From Polaromonas sp. (GTDB taxonomy: Bacteria; Pseudomonadota; Gammaproteobacteria; Burkholderiales; Burkholderiaceae_C), in contig NZ_JABBPC010000025.1 in the NCBI RefSeq assembly GCF_012927485.1, positions 1 to 48,861 of the forward strand: a stretch of DNA of 48,861 nt, read 5' to 3'. Below are positions 33,820-44,061 of this stretch, piece after piece (the first letter of the stretch is position 1; the number at the start of each line of letters is the position of its first letter). The position numbers were made by a program, and so were the translations under genes. The notes beneath the pieces were generated by a model. It was not told the DNA's origin. It did not search any database and saw only the letters and a program-made list of their open reading frames with translations.

Positions 33820-34704
33820 ATGAAACCCATTACTGGCAGCATCGTTGCATTGGCAACTCCCTTGCATGAAGATGGCACGGTGGACTACCCCACTCTGCGC
33901 AAACTGGTCGATTGGCACATCGCGGAAGGGACCGACTGCATAGGCGTGGTAGGTACCACCGGGGAGTCGCCCACCGTCAATGTTGAAGAACATTGCGAAA
34001 TCATTCGCGTCTCGGTGGAGCAGGCAAAGAAACGCGTCCCCATCATGGCCGGATGCGGCGCCAATTCAACGGCTGAAGCGATCGAGCTCGCCAAATTCGC
34101 CAAGGATGTAGGCGCCGACTGCCAGTTGCAGGTGGTTCCTTATTACAACAAGCCCACCCAAGAAGGTCAGTACCGTCACTTCAAGGCCATTGCCGAGGCA
34201 GTCGGGGATTTGCCGATCGTGCTGTACAACGTCCCGGGCCGCAGCGTGGCCGATATGGCGCACGCGACCGTACTGCGCCTGGCTCAGATACCCGGAATTG
34301 TGGGCATCAAGGAAGCGACCGGCAACATCGAGCGCGCACAGTGGCTGATCAAAGAAGTTCCGAAGGGATTTGCCGTGTATTCTGGCGATGACCCCACTGC
34401 TGTGGCCCTGATGCTGTGTGGTGGCCAAGGCAACGTCAGCGTGACCGCCAACGTTGCGCCCAAGCTGATGCATGAACTGTGTGTGGCGGCAGTAGCGGGC
34501 GACGTCAGGCGCGCCATGGAATTGCAGTTCAAACTGTTGCCCCTTCACAGAAACCTGTTTATCGAAGCCAACCCTATTCCGGTTAAATGGGCCATGGCCC
34601 GGATGGGACTTTGCGGCGGCACGCTGCGCCTGCCTATGACGTCGCTTGAGACCTGCAACGAATCTGCCGTTGAAGGCGCCCTGCGCGCCTGCAGCCTGAT
34701 CTAA
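33820..34704 (+). CDS. dapA: 4-Hydroxy-tetrahydrodipicolinate synthase
   Basis: A 294-residue TIM-barrel lyase of lysine/meso-diaminopimelate synthesis that condenses pyruvate and aspartate semialdehyde. Schiff-base Lys164 lies in GIKEATGN, Tyr136 in VLYNVPGRS, and Thr46-Thr47 in VGTTGES, aligned with E. coli K161, Y133, T44 and T45. The open frame extends to 33766, but [14 protein letters not shown] at 33820 is the conserved N-terminus. A TAGAAT at 33729-33734 could be the -10 of its promoter (the -35 is poor). The gene is followed by bamC, the usual dapA-bamC (nlpB) pair. Confidence 0.97.
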   Translation: MKPITGSIVALATPLHEDGTVDYPTLRKLVDWHIAEGTDCIGVVGTTGESPTVNVEEHCEIIRVSVEQAKKRVPIMAGCGANSTAEAIELAKFAKDVGADCQLQVVPYYNKPTQEGQYRHFKAIAEAVGDLPIVLYNVPGRSVADMAHATVLRLAQIPGIVGIKEATGNIERAQWLIKEVPKGFAVYSGDDPTAVALMLCGGQGNVSVTANVAPKLMHELCVAAVAGDVRRAMELQFKLLPLHRNLFIEANPIPVKWAMARMGLCGGTLRLPMTSLETCNESAVEGALRACSLI

Positions 34705-34721
34705 TTTTTTAGGGAACCCCA

Positions 34722-35867
34722 GTGAAGACATTGCCAAATCGTTTTACCTTCTTAAAAGCTCGAAGCGCTGCAGCCGTCGCTGCTTTGCTTGCCATCAGCC
34801 TGCTCGCTGGCTGCTCCACCATCAAAAATACGATGGAGGGCGATCGGGTCGATTACAAAACAACCGGCGTCAAAGCCCCCTCGCTGGATATCCCGCCCGA
34901 CCTGACGCAGCTCACCCGCGATACCCGTTACGTTGTTCCCGGCACGGCCGTCACGGCAAGCAGCTACCAAGTGGCCCAGCCTACCCAGACGGTGCCGACC
35001 GCAGCCGCGACAGTTGGCGACGTACGGATCGAGCGCTCAGGCAGCCAGCGCTGGCTCGTGGTTAACCGGCCTGCGGACAAGCTTTGGGGGCCGGTGCGCG
35101 ATTTCTGGCTAGAGAACGGATTTTTGCTGTCACTAGACCAGGAAAATCTAGGCATCATGGAAACGGACTATGCCGAGAACCGTGCCAAATTACCGCAGGA
35201 TTTCATCCGAAATACTTTGGGCAAAGTACTGGAAAGCCTCTACTCCACCGGAGAACGTGACAAGTTCCGGACCCGACTTGAGCGCAGGCCAGACGGTGGC
35301 ACTGAGATCTACATCAGTCACCGTGGGCTGGTGGAAGTGGTGACAGGTGCCAAAAGCGGCGCGTCTTCGGGCGACAGCACGATCTGGCAACCCCGCCCCG
35401 CCGACCCGGAGTTGGAAGCCGAGTTTCTGCGCCGCCTGATGGTCAAGCTGGGCGTGACGCAGGAACAGTCGAAAGCACTGATCGCAGCGGGCGCAACCAA
35501 ACAAACCTCTCGCGTCGCCGTGGTGAACAACCTGCCCGTGGTCCAGATCGACGAAGGGTTCGAACGCGCATGGCGCCGGGTTGGCCTAGCGTTGGACCGT
35601 ACGGGCTTTACCGTCGAGGACCGTGACCGCAGCCAAGGCACCTACTTCGTGCGTTACGTCGAGCCCGTAGCCAACAAAAGTGAGCCAGGATTCTTCAGTA
35701 AGCTGTTCAGCGGTTCGTCAACCGCGCCACCGCCGCTGAAGTACCGCATCACGGTCAAGAGTCAGGGTGAAAGCACAACGGTGTCCGTCCTCAATGCCCA
35801 AGGCGCTGCTGAATCGTCAGCCAATGCGCAGCGCATTGTTCAGGTGATTGCGGACGACCTGAAGTAA
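34722..35867 (+). CDS. bamC: Outer-membrane assembly lipoprotein BamC
   Basis: A 381-residue lipoprotein of the BAM complex, which folds beta-barrel proteins into the outer membrane. The start is GTG (AGGGA upstream). The signal peptide ends in LAGC (lipidated Cys31). The N-terminal unstructured part, with the tail motif YKTTGVKAPSLDIPPDLTQL, is the BamD-binding segment, followed by two helix-grip domains (about residues 100-230 and 270-380). The length is close to E. coli BamC (344) plus a slightly longer linker. It sits 17 bp after dapA and is likely cotranscribed. Confidence 0.95.
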   Translation: MKTLPNRFTFLKARSAAAVAALLAISLLAGCSTIKNTMEGDRVDYKTTGVKAPSLDIPPDLTQLTRDTRYVVPGTAVTASSYQVAQPTQTVPTAAATVGDVRIERSGSQRWLVVNRPADKLWGPVRDFWLENGFLLSLDQENLGIMETDYAENRAKLPQDFIRNTLGKVLESLYSTGERDKFRTRLERRPDGGTEIYISHRGLVEVVTGAKSGASSGDSTIWQPRPADPELEAEFLRRLMVKLGVTQEQSKALIAAGATKQTSRVAVVNNLPVVQIDEGFERAWRRVGLALDRTGFTVEDRDRSQGTYFVRYVEPVANKSEPGFFSKLFSGSSTAPPPLKYRITVKSQGESTTVSVLNAQGAAESSANAQRIVQVIADDLK

Positions 35868-35908
35868 AGGCGGGAAAGTTTGCAGCGACATAACCGCGCC
35901 TTGCCCTG

Positions 35909-36679
35909 GTGTTAAGGTTTAAAAGCCTCGGCAGTGGCAGTACGGGCAACGCTACGCTTGTAGAGGTTGCGGGCCGAAAGCCGGTGCGCCTGCTGGTTGA
36001 CTGCGGCCTCGGGCAGAAACGACTCGCACTGCGACTGGCCGGCGCCGGACTGATCACTGACGACATTGATGCCATCTTTATCACGCACGAACACAGCGAT
36101 CACATTGGATGCACGCGCCAGTTCGCGAAGCGCCACAGGGTGCCGGTTTGGATGAGCCGCGGCACTTATGAGGGGATCGGCTCGCCCGACTTCGACGGCC
36201 TTCTGAATACCGCACGCGACGGCGAAGGCATTGATCTGGGCGCTCTCCAGATCATGCCCTTTACGGTTCCGCACGATGCCCGCGAACCGTTGCAGCTCAC
36301 CTGCACGGACGGGACTGCGAAGCTTGGGATTCTGACCGACCTCGGCCATGCGACGGCTTACCTGCTGGACCATCTGGCGCTCTGCGATGCTTTGCTGCTT
36401 GAGTGCAACCACGACTGCGAGTTGCTGGCCCTGTCGGCCTATCCGCCTTTTCTCAAGCGGCGCGTCGGGGGGATGTACGGACATTTATCCAACACCGCTG
36501 CGAGCGCGATTGCCCGCTCCGTGGTCCACAGCGGACTCAAGCATCTCGTTGCCGCTCATCTGAGCGAAAAAAACAACCGGCCGGAACTTGCGCATCGCGC
36601 CATGTCTGAGGCGCTGGGAGACTCCACTGAGGTAGTGATTGCCGACGCCAATGCTGGCACTCGCTGGCTTGAAATATAG
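35909..36679 (+). CDS. Metallo-beta-lactamase-fold hydrolase (YycJ/WalJ type)
   Basis: A 256-residue zinc hydrolase with the MBL motif THEHSDH (His60, His62, Asp64, His65), a later ligand in TVPHD, and C-terminal AAHLSEKNN. It matches the YycJ/VicX/WalJ type: the N-terminal FKSLGSGSTGNATLV and the LLLECNHD segment are family hallmarks. Such proteins are presumed nucleases or exonucleases acting in DNA damage tolerance. The start is a GTG at 35909 without a clear ribosome binding site, 41 bp after bamC. A strong bidirectional terminator at 36748-36776 follows. Confidence 0.9.
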   Translation: MLRFKSLGSGSTGNATLVEVAGRKPVRLLVDCGLGQKRLALRLAGAGLITDDIDAIFITHEHSDHIGCTRQFAKRHRVPVWMSRGTYEGIGSPDFDGLLNTARDGEGIDLGALQIMPFTVPHDAREPLQLTCTDGTAKLGILTDLGHATAYLLDHLALCDALLLECNHDCELLALSAYPPFLKRRVGGMYGHLSNTAASAIARSVVHSGLKHLVAAHLSEKNNRPELAHRAMSEALGDSTEVVIADANAGTRWLEI

Positions 36680-36747
36680 GATAGCTCCAGCGGTAGCCTC
36701 GTCGTAACGCTCTCAAATCAGGTTATCGACATAAGGGTCAGGAACAC

Positions 36748-36776
36748 AAAAAAAGCCGCCCGAAGGCGGCTTTTTT
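36748..36776. terminator. Bidirectional intrinsic terminator
   Basis: GCCGCC, loop CGAA, GGCGGC, flanked by seven A on the left and six T on the right. It separates the plus-strand MBL-fold gene from the minus-strand Ala-rich lipoprotein gene and works in both directions. Confidence 0.88.
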
Positions 36777-36791
36777 CTCAAGCGAAAGAAA

Positions 36792-37049
36792 TTACTTCTT
36801 CATTGCATCTTTGGCAGCGCTAGCAGCTTGGGCAGCGGCGTCAGCGGCGCTGTTAGCCGAGGCGCCGGCAGCAGCAGCGGAACCAGCTGCGTCGCTAGCG
36901 GAACCGACAGCAGCAGCAGCTTCAGGCGCTGGTGCGGGAGTAACCACAACCGGTGCAGGCGTCACGACAACTGGTGCTTCTTCTTTTTTACCGCAAGCAG
37001 CCAGAGCAATAGCGGCAACGATAGCGGCCAAAACAAGTGATTTGTTCAT
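36792..37049 (-). CDS. Small Ala-rich lipoprotein
   Basis: An 85-residue lipoprotein. The signal peptide ends in LAAC (Cys19), followed by GKKEEAP, a Pro/Val repeat (APVVVTPAP twice) and then an Ala/Ser-rich segment to AKDAMKK. The last ~45 residues have few bulky side chains and can form an alanine-rich helix, as in small Lpp/OprI-type outer-membrane lipoproteins, though the Lys-ended tail is only loosely similar. AAGGA precedes the ATG by about 8 nt. The upstream region holds a perfect 18-bp palindrome (37077-37094) overlapping a TTGACA. It is convergent with the MBL-fold gene and no family was recognised. Confidence 0.75.
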   Translation of the reverse strand: MNKSLVLAAIVAAIALAACGKKEEAPVVVTPAPVVVTPAPAPEAAAAVGSASDAAGSAAAAGASANSAADAAAQAASAAKDAMKK

Positions 37050-37076
37050 TTTTACGATCCTTGATGAATTAAGAAA

Positions 37077-37097
37077 ACAATTTCCGGAAATTGTCAA
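37077..37097 (-). promoter_or_regulatory. Perfect 18-bp palindrome overlapping a TTGACA box
   Basis: ACAATTTCC/GGAAATTGT (37077-37094) is an exact inverted repeat 28-45 bp ahead of the lipoprotein start. On the minus strand a perfect TTGACA (37097-37092) overlaps its upstream edge. It could be an operator on the -35, or a hairpin in a leader RNA. The -10 is poor (TCTTAA / TTAATT candidates), so the promoter itself is uncertain while the palindrome is certain. Confidence 0.5.
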
Positions 37098-37272
37098 AAG
37101 ACAACCTAAACTAAAATACAAGTTACTTTTTGACTGGGGAAAGGACTCGAGCTTTTCCTACCCAGCTATAAATTATATGCCGGATAGTACAAGGCTGAAA
37201 ACCCTAAGCCGGAAAACTGCCAGCAGAAATGGGGCACAGCAGCCATCAAGGGCCAAAAAACCACACCTTACT

Positions 37273-37785
37273 CTACAGTCCCAAGGTGGTTGACGGGAAA
37301 GCCGGGGAACTTTTCATCAATCGTTGGTCCAGCCGCTCCTTCAACGCCACGCGCCTAGCGGCTTCAGACCCGGCTATTCCCGCGCACCGTTGCGGGTCCA
37401 GTCGTTCAAATACCCAGCCAGGGCTCCACAGAGCACTCGGCAATTCAGTGTCCGGCGCACACACCATCCGCTGGCATTTTACAATGTGCGCCCAGGTTCG
37501 GCGCCACGTCACAAAGCGCGTGTGCCTCCGCGCTATCTCGTCGTAATTATTAGCAAGCATCGTTAGTTTTCGGCCGGTTTTGGACCAGTCATTTAGCGCT
37601 TGATCCACAACGCGTTCGCCTAACGGCCAGTCTTCAAAGTTTGCATCGCATAAAATTATTTCGCGCCACCCCTGGCGGGACGCAGCGGCAAAGGCGTGAC
37701 GGATCAAATCGGTAAACTCGGTGCGGCCGGCGAATCGACCTTCCAACAAGGCAGCCGGCATTGCAGGCGTTTTTTCAGAATCCAT
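37273..37785 (-). CDS. Conserved hypothetical protein, no named function recognised
   Basis: A 170-residue protein with AAGGAG 8 nt before an ATG at 37785; an upstream Met at 37839 is not preferred. The sequence is soluble-looking: RTEFTDLIRHAFAAASRQGWREIILCDANFEDWPLGERVV, then LTMLANNYDEIARRHTRFVTWRRTWAHIVKCQRM, which resembles a degenerate phospholipase D-like fold (beta-strand ILCDANF with a following DWPLGE) but lacks the HxK(x)4D motif. Cys-containing HIVKCQRMVC may be structural. It lies 62 bp downstream of the RoxA-type oxygenase gene on the same strand, so cotranscription is likely. Function unknown. Confidence 0.75.
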   Translation of the reverse strand: MDSEKTPAMPAALLEGRFAGRTEFTDLIRHAFAAASRQGWREIILCDANFEDWPLGERVVDQALNDWSKTGRKLTMLANNYDEIARRHTRFVTWRRTWAHIVKCQRMVCAPDTELPSALWSPGWVFERLDPQRCAGIAGSEAARRVALKERLDQRLMKSSPAFPSTTLGL

Positions 37786-37847
37786 AAGATTTTCTCCTTG
37801 GTTTTTATTCGCCTTTTCCGCTCCTTTCGAAGTTACCACCGACTACT

Positions 37848-39080
37848 TTAGGTATTCGCACCCGGCAGTCCATGCCGCTCTTGCTGCAGCCAACCTGCAT
37901 CGTGCCACTCCCCTAGAAGCGCAATGGCGGACACGCTGGCTTTACTCAGCTCGTGCGCCGAAAGACCTCGCTGGTCGGCCAACCGCCGCATCAGAGTTGC
38001 GTCGGCACCCTTGGCTCGGTAGCTTTCTCCGTTGATAAAAACATGGTCACTGTCGTACAGCATGCGGGTCCGCGCGTCCAGACGAATGCTGGTTTGGTGC
38101 GCTTTCGCAGCATCGGGCGCCCAAGCCTGCAGGGGCTCATCAAACAATACGGATGGTTTTGGCTCGGTCATGCATTCACCCAAGGCACAGCTAATGGCCA
38201 GAGGGTCTTTCAGCGCCTGAACAACAGCTTGTTCTGCGAAGGTCACTAAAGCTGCGGGTAATGCCGCTGGGGTCGCGGTCGCGGGCTGACCCGGATCACG
38301 ATACAGCCGAGCCAGCGGCGCAGCTCGACGACGCCCTTCGACGGGTGCTGTGTCCACCGCGTCTTCGCTAAATTCAGCCAAGCGGTGCAGTAATTCGGCG
38401 GCCAACACGTTACGAATGGGGACCCGAAAGCCAACGGAGTAAGTCATGCAATCGGCCGCTTTTCCATCGCTCCCGATAGCGGCTTCAGCGACGCCATCGT
38501 GCGCATAACCCGGAGGCAGATAAAGCATATCTCCCGCCTCCAATAGAAACTCTTGATCAGGTTCGAAGTTCTGCAAAATTTTCAGAGGCACCCCTTGTTG
38601 CAGGGTCAGGTCTTTTTGCTGGCCTATCCTCCACCGCCTTCGTCCACTGGCTTGCAACAAAAACACGTCGTAACTGTCAAAGTGGGGCCCCACGCCCCCC
38701 CCCGTCGTTGCAAACGAGATCATCAAGTCGTCCAATCGCGCATCGGGCGCAAAACGGAACTGTTGCAGCAAAGCGTGCGCGCCCGCATCGTGCATGTCGA
38801 CCCCCTGCACCAACAGGGTCCAGCCATCTTTGCTCAAGGGCGGCAGACTTCTAGCTGCAATCGGCCCTTGTTTCATGCGCCAACCCTTTGGCTGCTGAAC
38901 GATCAACCGCGATTCAACATGCTCGAATGTCGCCAGCTTAACCAGCGCTGCGCGGCTCAACAAGGGCTGAAAGCCGGGAATGGCTTGGCGCACAAGCAGC
39001 GGCTTTTTTTGCCAGTATTGACGCATGAACTGCGCCGGGCTCAGGCCAGCGAGAAGAGCTAGAGATTGATTTATATCCAT
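37848..39080 (-). CDS. roxA: RoxA/YcfD-type ribosomal-protein 2-oxoglutarate oxygenase
   Basis: A 410-residue JmjC/cupin Fe(II)/2-oxoglutarate oxygenase of the YcfD type, which in E. coli hydroxylates an arginine of ribosomal protein uL16. Iron ligands are His133 and Asp135 in GPHFDSYDVFLLQASG and His194 in YLPPGYAHDGV, aligned with E. coli H125, D127 and H187. The N-terminal dimer helices, LSPAQFMRQYWQKKPLL and QQFRFAPDARLDDLMIS, are typical. The C-terminal winged-helix region follows. The start codon at 39080 is only 14 bp from the divergent SlyD-like start at 39095. Family assignment is firm; the exact ribosomal target is by analogy. Confidence 0.93.
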   Translation of the reverse strand: MDINQSLALLAGLSPAQFMRQYWQKKPLLVRQAIPGFQPLLSRAALVKLATFEHVESRLIVQQPKGWRMKQGPIAARSLPPLSKDGWTLLVQGVDMHDAGAHALLQQFRFAPDARLDDLMISFATTGGGVGPHFDSYDVFLLQASGRRRWRIGQQKDLTLQQGVPLKILQNFEPDQEFLLEAGDMLYLPPGYAHDGVAEAAIGSDGKAADCMTYSVGFRVPIRNVLAAELLHRLAEFSEDAVDTAPVEGRRRAAPLARLYRDPGQPATATPAALPAALVTFAEQAVVQALKDPLAISCALGECMTEPKPSVLFDEPLQAWAPDAAKAHQTSIRLDARTRMLYDSDHVFINGESYRAKGADATLMRRLADQRGLSAHELSKASVSAIALLGEWHDAGWLQQERHGLPGANT

Positions 39081-39094
39081 GGGACAATTGTGCG

Positions 39095-39619
39095 ATGAAA
39101 ATCACCCCGCAATGCGTTGTAGCCCTGACATGGACGCTGAAAGATACTCTGGGCGAGGTCTTGGATGAATTAGACGAGCCAGTTGAATTCCTGCTGGGGG
39201 GTGATGACTTGCTGGCAAAAATCGAGGAATCTCTACAAGATCACGAGGCGGGAGACCAGCTTGACCTGCACTTGGAACCCGAAAACGCTTTCGGCGACTA
39301 TGATGAAAATCTTGTTTTTCTCGAGCTTCGCAACATCTTCCCGGCCGAACTGGAAGAAGGTATGACCTTCGATGGCGTTGCTCTTCCAGCGGGTGTTAGC
39401 GCCCCCATTCCGCATAACCACATTTACACGGTGACAGAAATCTACCCTGACCATGTGGTTCTGGACGGTAACCATCCCCTTGCGGGAATCGCCTTAAGGC
39501 TCACTGCCAAGGTCGAGTCCGTGCGCGACGCTACCGAACCGGAAATCGGAAAAGGTTCGTTGGGCACAGGATTTTTCAAACTTGAGCCGCAAGCACCGGT
39601 CAACACAACGGTGCACTGA
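39095..39619 (+). CDS. FKBP-type peptidyl-prolyl isomerase, SlyD-like
   Basis: A 174-residue FKBP with an insert-in-flap chaperone domain (about residues 70-130: EPENAFGDYDENLVFLELRNIF and HNHIYTVTEIYPDHVVLDG), as in SlyD/SlpA. It assists folding by prolyl isomerisation and chaperone binding in the cytoplasm. Unlike E. coli SlyD it lacks the long His/Cys-rich metal-binding tail and ends soon after GTGFFKL. The N-terminal strand (KITPQCVVALTWTLKDTLGEVLDE) and LAGIALRLTAKV fit the fold. Divergent from roxA with a 14-bp gap; the gap itself has no obvious ribosome binding site for either gene. Confidence 0.9.
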   Translation: MKITPQCVVALTWTLKDTLGEVLDELDEPVEFLLGGDDLLAKIEESLQDHEAGDQLDLHLEPENAFGDYDENLVFLELRNIFPAELEEGMTFDGVALPAGVSAPIPHNHIYTVTEIYPDHVVLDGNHPLAGIALRLTAKVESVRDATEPEIGKGSLGTGFFKLEPQAPVNTTVH

Positions 39620-39634
39620 TACCGCTTGCCATTG

Positions 39635-39673
39635 AAAAAGCCGGCCAGTCCTTATTGGACGAGGCCGGCTTTG
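39635..39673. terminator. Terminator between slyD-like and glycine-zipper genes
   Basis: AAAGCCGGCC (39637-39646) pairs with GGCCGGCTTT (39663-39672), with an inner GTCC/GGAC helix and TTATT loop. The minus-strand transcript ends in five T and the plus-strand one in TTT, so it mainly terminates the minus-strand gene and may help the other. Confidence 0.78.
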
Positions 39674-39690
39674 CATGAAGAGTCAAGCGC

Positions 39691-40203
39691 CTACTGGATT
39701 CGAAACACCTGGCCATTTTCAACTTTTACCCGATCACCTATGCGCAGGTCGCCGTACGACTGCACGTCATAGGCACGGAAGGCGCCATTGTCTAGCTGAA
39801 CGGAGACGCGATAGCTCTCGCGAACGTTGGTGCCGCGATTTTTCTCAATCGCATTTCCAGCGACCGCGCCGCCCACAGCGCCGAGCACGGTGGCAGCATC
39901 GCGGCCGCTGCCGCCGCCGATCTGATGCCCGATGACCGCTCCGGCCACACCCCCTAATACGGCTCCCACGCCCGAGCCCTTACCCTGCTCCTGATTTTGA
40001 AGGACCTCCACATTACTGACACGCCCATACTCAATGTAGTTGCTTTGCTGAGTCGGGGCCGGGTAAGACGAGGTGGGATAAGCCGAGCTGGGATAGGACG
40101 ACATCGGAACCGGTGAATACATCGGTGCCGAGCCGCAGGCGGCCAGACCGGCCACTAGAAGCACCGAAGAAGCAACCGCAATAAGGCGGGAAAGATGGCG
40201 CAT
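39691..40203 (-). CDS. Glycine-zipper 2TM outer-membrane lipoprotein (SlyB/PcP-like)
   Basis: A 170-residue lipoprotein with a signal peptide ending in LAAC (Cys23), a Ser/Tyr/Pro-rich linker with a YPSSAYPTSSYPAP repeat, and then a glycine-zipper membrane segment (GSGVGAVLGGVAGAVIGHQIGGGSG followed by AGNAIEKNRG). A C-terminal soluble domain resembles SlyB: YRVSVQLDNGAF and DLRIGDRVKVENGQVFRI. This is the common small outer-membrane lipoprotein type, linked to envelope stability. A 214-bp region 40204-40417 before it has no gene and presumably contains its promoter, which I cannot pinpoint. Confidence 0.9.
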   Translation of the reverse strand: MRHLSRLIAVASSVLLVAGLAACGSAPMYSPVPMSSYPSSAYPTSSYPAPTQQSNYIEYGRVSNVEVLQNQEQGKGSGVGAVLGGVAGAVIGHQIGGGSGRDAATVLGAVGGAVAGNAIEKNRGTNVRESYRVSVQLDNGAFRAYDVQSYGDLRIGDRVKVENGQVFRIQ

Positions 40204-40417
40204 GAAAATCTCCTGTCTATACCGTTCATGGAACCCTTGCGCATTAGCTCATTGCAATTAACGAGCAGATTGCCTCCGGCTCTCACCATCGATTAAGCGC
40301 GCGCAAAGGACATCGCAAGGTGGGGTCCTCGGCTATCCCGCCGTGGGAAGTCGCCATCAATGCCCGTAGGAGAAACCTGACGCCTTAGGAAAAACGCTGA
40401 ATGGGTTTTTTTGCTCG

Positions 40418-40864
40418 CTAGGCTTTACCGGTCGATCCGTAGCCGCTCTCGCCGCGCTGGCTGGTGGCAAACTCATCGACAACATTGAACTCGACCTGCG
40501 CGACCGGCACGATTACCAATTGGGCAATGCGTTCCATGGGTTGGATGGTGAAAGACACATCGCTCCGATTCCAAGCGCTAACCATCAACTGGCCCTGGTA
40601 ATCACTGTCGATCAGGCCTACCAAATTACCGAGCACAATGCCGTGTTTGTGACCCAGCCCGGAGCGCGGCAGGATGAGCGCGGCATAACCGGGGTTGTGC
40701 AGGTAAATAGCAATCCCCGTGGGCACAAGTTGCCAGGCATTGGCGCCGAGTACGAGTGGTGCATCCAGACAGGCGCGCAGGTCCAGCCCGGCACTGCCGG
40801 GCGTGGCGTAGTTGGGAAGATTACCTTTGAGGCGGCCGTCTATGATCTTGAGGTCAATTTTCAT
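40418..40864 (-). CDS. dut: dUTP diphosphatase
   Basis: A 148-residue trimeric dUTPase, hydrolysing dUTP to dUMP to keep uracil out of DNA and feed thymidylate synthesis. All five motifs are visible in order: [39 protein letters not shown] and the C-terminal [10 protein letters not shown]. An open frame extends to 41062, overlapping coaBC, but the conserved start [13 protein letters not shown] fixes the start at 40864. It follows coaBC by 49 bp on the same strand, the classical coaBC-dut arrangement. Confidence 0.96.
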   Translation of the reverse strand: MKIDLKIIDGRLKGNLPNYATPGSAGLDLRACLDAPLVLGANAWQLVPTGIAIYLHNPGYAALILPRSGLGHKHGIVLGNLVGLIDSDYQGQLMVSAWNRSDVSFTIQPMERIAQLVIVPVAQVEFNVVDEFATSQRGESGYGSTGKA

Positions 40865-40913
40865 CAGTTGTTTTTTTGAATAGTTGCGGTCTTTTGACTT
40901 CTTGGTTGCCACG

Positions 40914-42173
40914 CTACCGAGCAAGCGCCGACATTCTGATGGTAATTTCCCGAACCAGGCGCCGCGCGAGTGACAGCTTCGACGCCCGCGGCAACTCGGT
41001 GCTGCCCTGCTCGTCCACCAAAAGCAGCGCGTTGTGGTCCTGACCAAAGGTATCCGGTCCAATATTACCGATCAGCAGGGGTACCTTTTTTCGCACCCGC
41101 TTGGCTTGGGCGTTTTCAAGCAAATCATGACTTTCAGCCGCGAAACCGACACAAAACAGCTTGCCCGCCTGAGCGGCAGCGGAGTGAGAGACGGTCGCCA
41201 GAATATCCGGGTTTTCGGTAAATTCCAACCGGGGCGCATGGCCAGACCCGTCTTTCTTCATCTTTCGGTCCGACGGCGTTGCGGGCCGCCAATCGGCCAC
41301 AGCGGCAGTTGCTATAAAAATAGTAGCTTGTTGTGCTCGCTCTATAACGGCCTCAAGCATATTTTTTGCCGACTTCACGTCGATTCGGCTGACCCCGCGC
41401 GGCGTAGGCAAACTCACGGGACCAGCAACCAGCGTCACCTCGGCGCCTGCTTCGCGCGCTGCACGGGCGACGGCAAAACCCATTTTTCCACTCGACAGAT
41501 TGGTGATGCCGCGAATCGGATCGATGGACTCATACGTAGGGCCGGCCGTGACCAGTACGCGCTGGCCAATCAGCACCTTAGGGGTAAAAAAAGCGATGAT
41601 GTCTTCGAGAAGTTGCTCCGGCTCCAACATGCGACCATCGCCGGTTTCACCGCAGGCCTGAAAGCCACTCCCCACACCCAGCACGCGGGCACCGTCCGAC
41701 TCAAGCTGAGCAAAGTTGCGTTGCGTGGCTGGGTGGGCATACATCTCGCGGTTCATCGCTGGCGCCACCAGCAAAGGCACCTTGTCGATAGGTCGGGCTA
41801 GGCACATCAGGCTAAGCAGATCGTCGGCGCGGCCATGCAACAGTTTGGCGATAAAGTCGGCACTGCAGGGCGCAATCAAAATGGCGTCAGCTTCGCGCGA
41901 CAAGTTGATGTGCGCCATATTGTTGGACTCGCGGCGGTCCCACTGGCTGGTGTAGACCGGCCGGCCACTGAGCGCCTGCAGAGTGACGGGGGTGATGAAC
42001 TGCTCGGCCGCTTGGCTCATTACCACCTGCACCGTCGCACCTGCCTTGACAAGGGTGCGACAGAGTTCTGCCGCCTTGTAACAGGCGATACCGCCCGAGA
42101 GACCCAACAAAATATGTTTACCGGCCAACTCCAGCGTTTCCTCTCCGCCCGTATCATTTGCTTGATTCATCAT
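40914..42173 (-). CDS. coaBC: Bifunctional phosphopantothenoylcysteine decarboxylase/synthetase
   Basis: A 419-residue CoA-biosynthesis enzyme that ligates cysteine to 4'-phosphopantothenate (CoaB, C-terminal) and decarboxylates the product (CoaC, N-terminal, FMN). CoaC residues: His88 in MAHINL, Asn141 in PAMNREM and Cys174 in [12 protein letters not shown], matching E. coli H75, N125 and C158. CoaB part: [25 protein letters not shown] and the RKMKKDG nucleotide-site Lys. The start is the ATG at 42173 (a second ATG follows immediately), preceded by GCGGA; the frame continues 48 codons upstream into the pyrG promoter region. Within it, a GCTAT/GTAGC repeat-like sequence (41311-41358) encodes ATIFIATAA with an ATA codon. 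Confidence 0.96.
   Translation of the reverse strand: MMNQANDTGGEETLELAGKHILLGLSGGIACYKAAELCRTLVKAGATVQVVMSQAAEQFITPVTLQALSGRPVYTSQWDRRESNNMAHINLSREADAILIAPCSADFIAKLLHGRADDLLSLMCLARPIDKVPLLVAPAMNREMYAHPATQRNFAQLESDGARVLGVGSGFQACGETGDGRMLEPEQLLEDIIAFFTPKVLIGQRVLVTAGPTYESIDPIRGITNLSSGKMGFAVARAAREAGAEVTLVAGPVSLPTPRGVSRIDVKSAKNMLEAVIERAQQATIFIATAAVADWRPATPSDRKMKKDGSGHAPRLEFTENPDILATVSHSAAAQAGKLFCVGFAAESHDLLENAQAKRVRKKVPLLIGNIGPDTFGQDHNALLLVDEQGSTELPRASKLSLARRLVREITIRMSALAR
41311..41358 (+). repeat. Repeat-like sequence, copy 4 (inside coaBC)
   Basis: GCTATAAAAATAGTAGC (41311-41327) then TTGTTGTGCTCGCTCTATAACGGCCTCAAGC. The first 17 bp and the following block resemble the copies at 18734 and 24611. 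It keeps the coaBC frame, and the protein length here is normal, so it may be a coincidence of codons. Confidence 0.35.
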
Positions 42174-42297
42174 GTTCCGCAATGTAGCAGTTGGCGAGAC
42201 CCCTCCTTTTAACTTGGTGTAACGCCCGTCCCCGGCGGTCTGTTTTTTGCGTCGTCGTGCCGACTGGAAAATGTTACCGCTTTTGTAGCGCTGTCTG

Positions 42298-44059
<1,762 letters not shown>

Positions 44060-44061
44060 TC

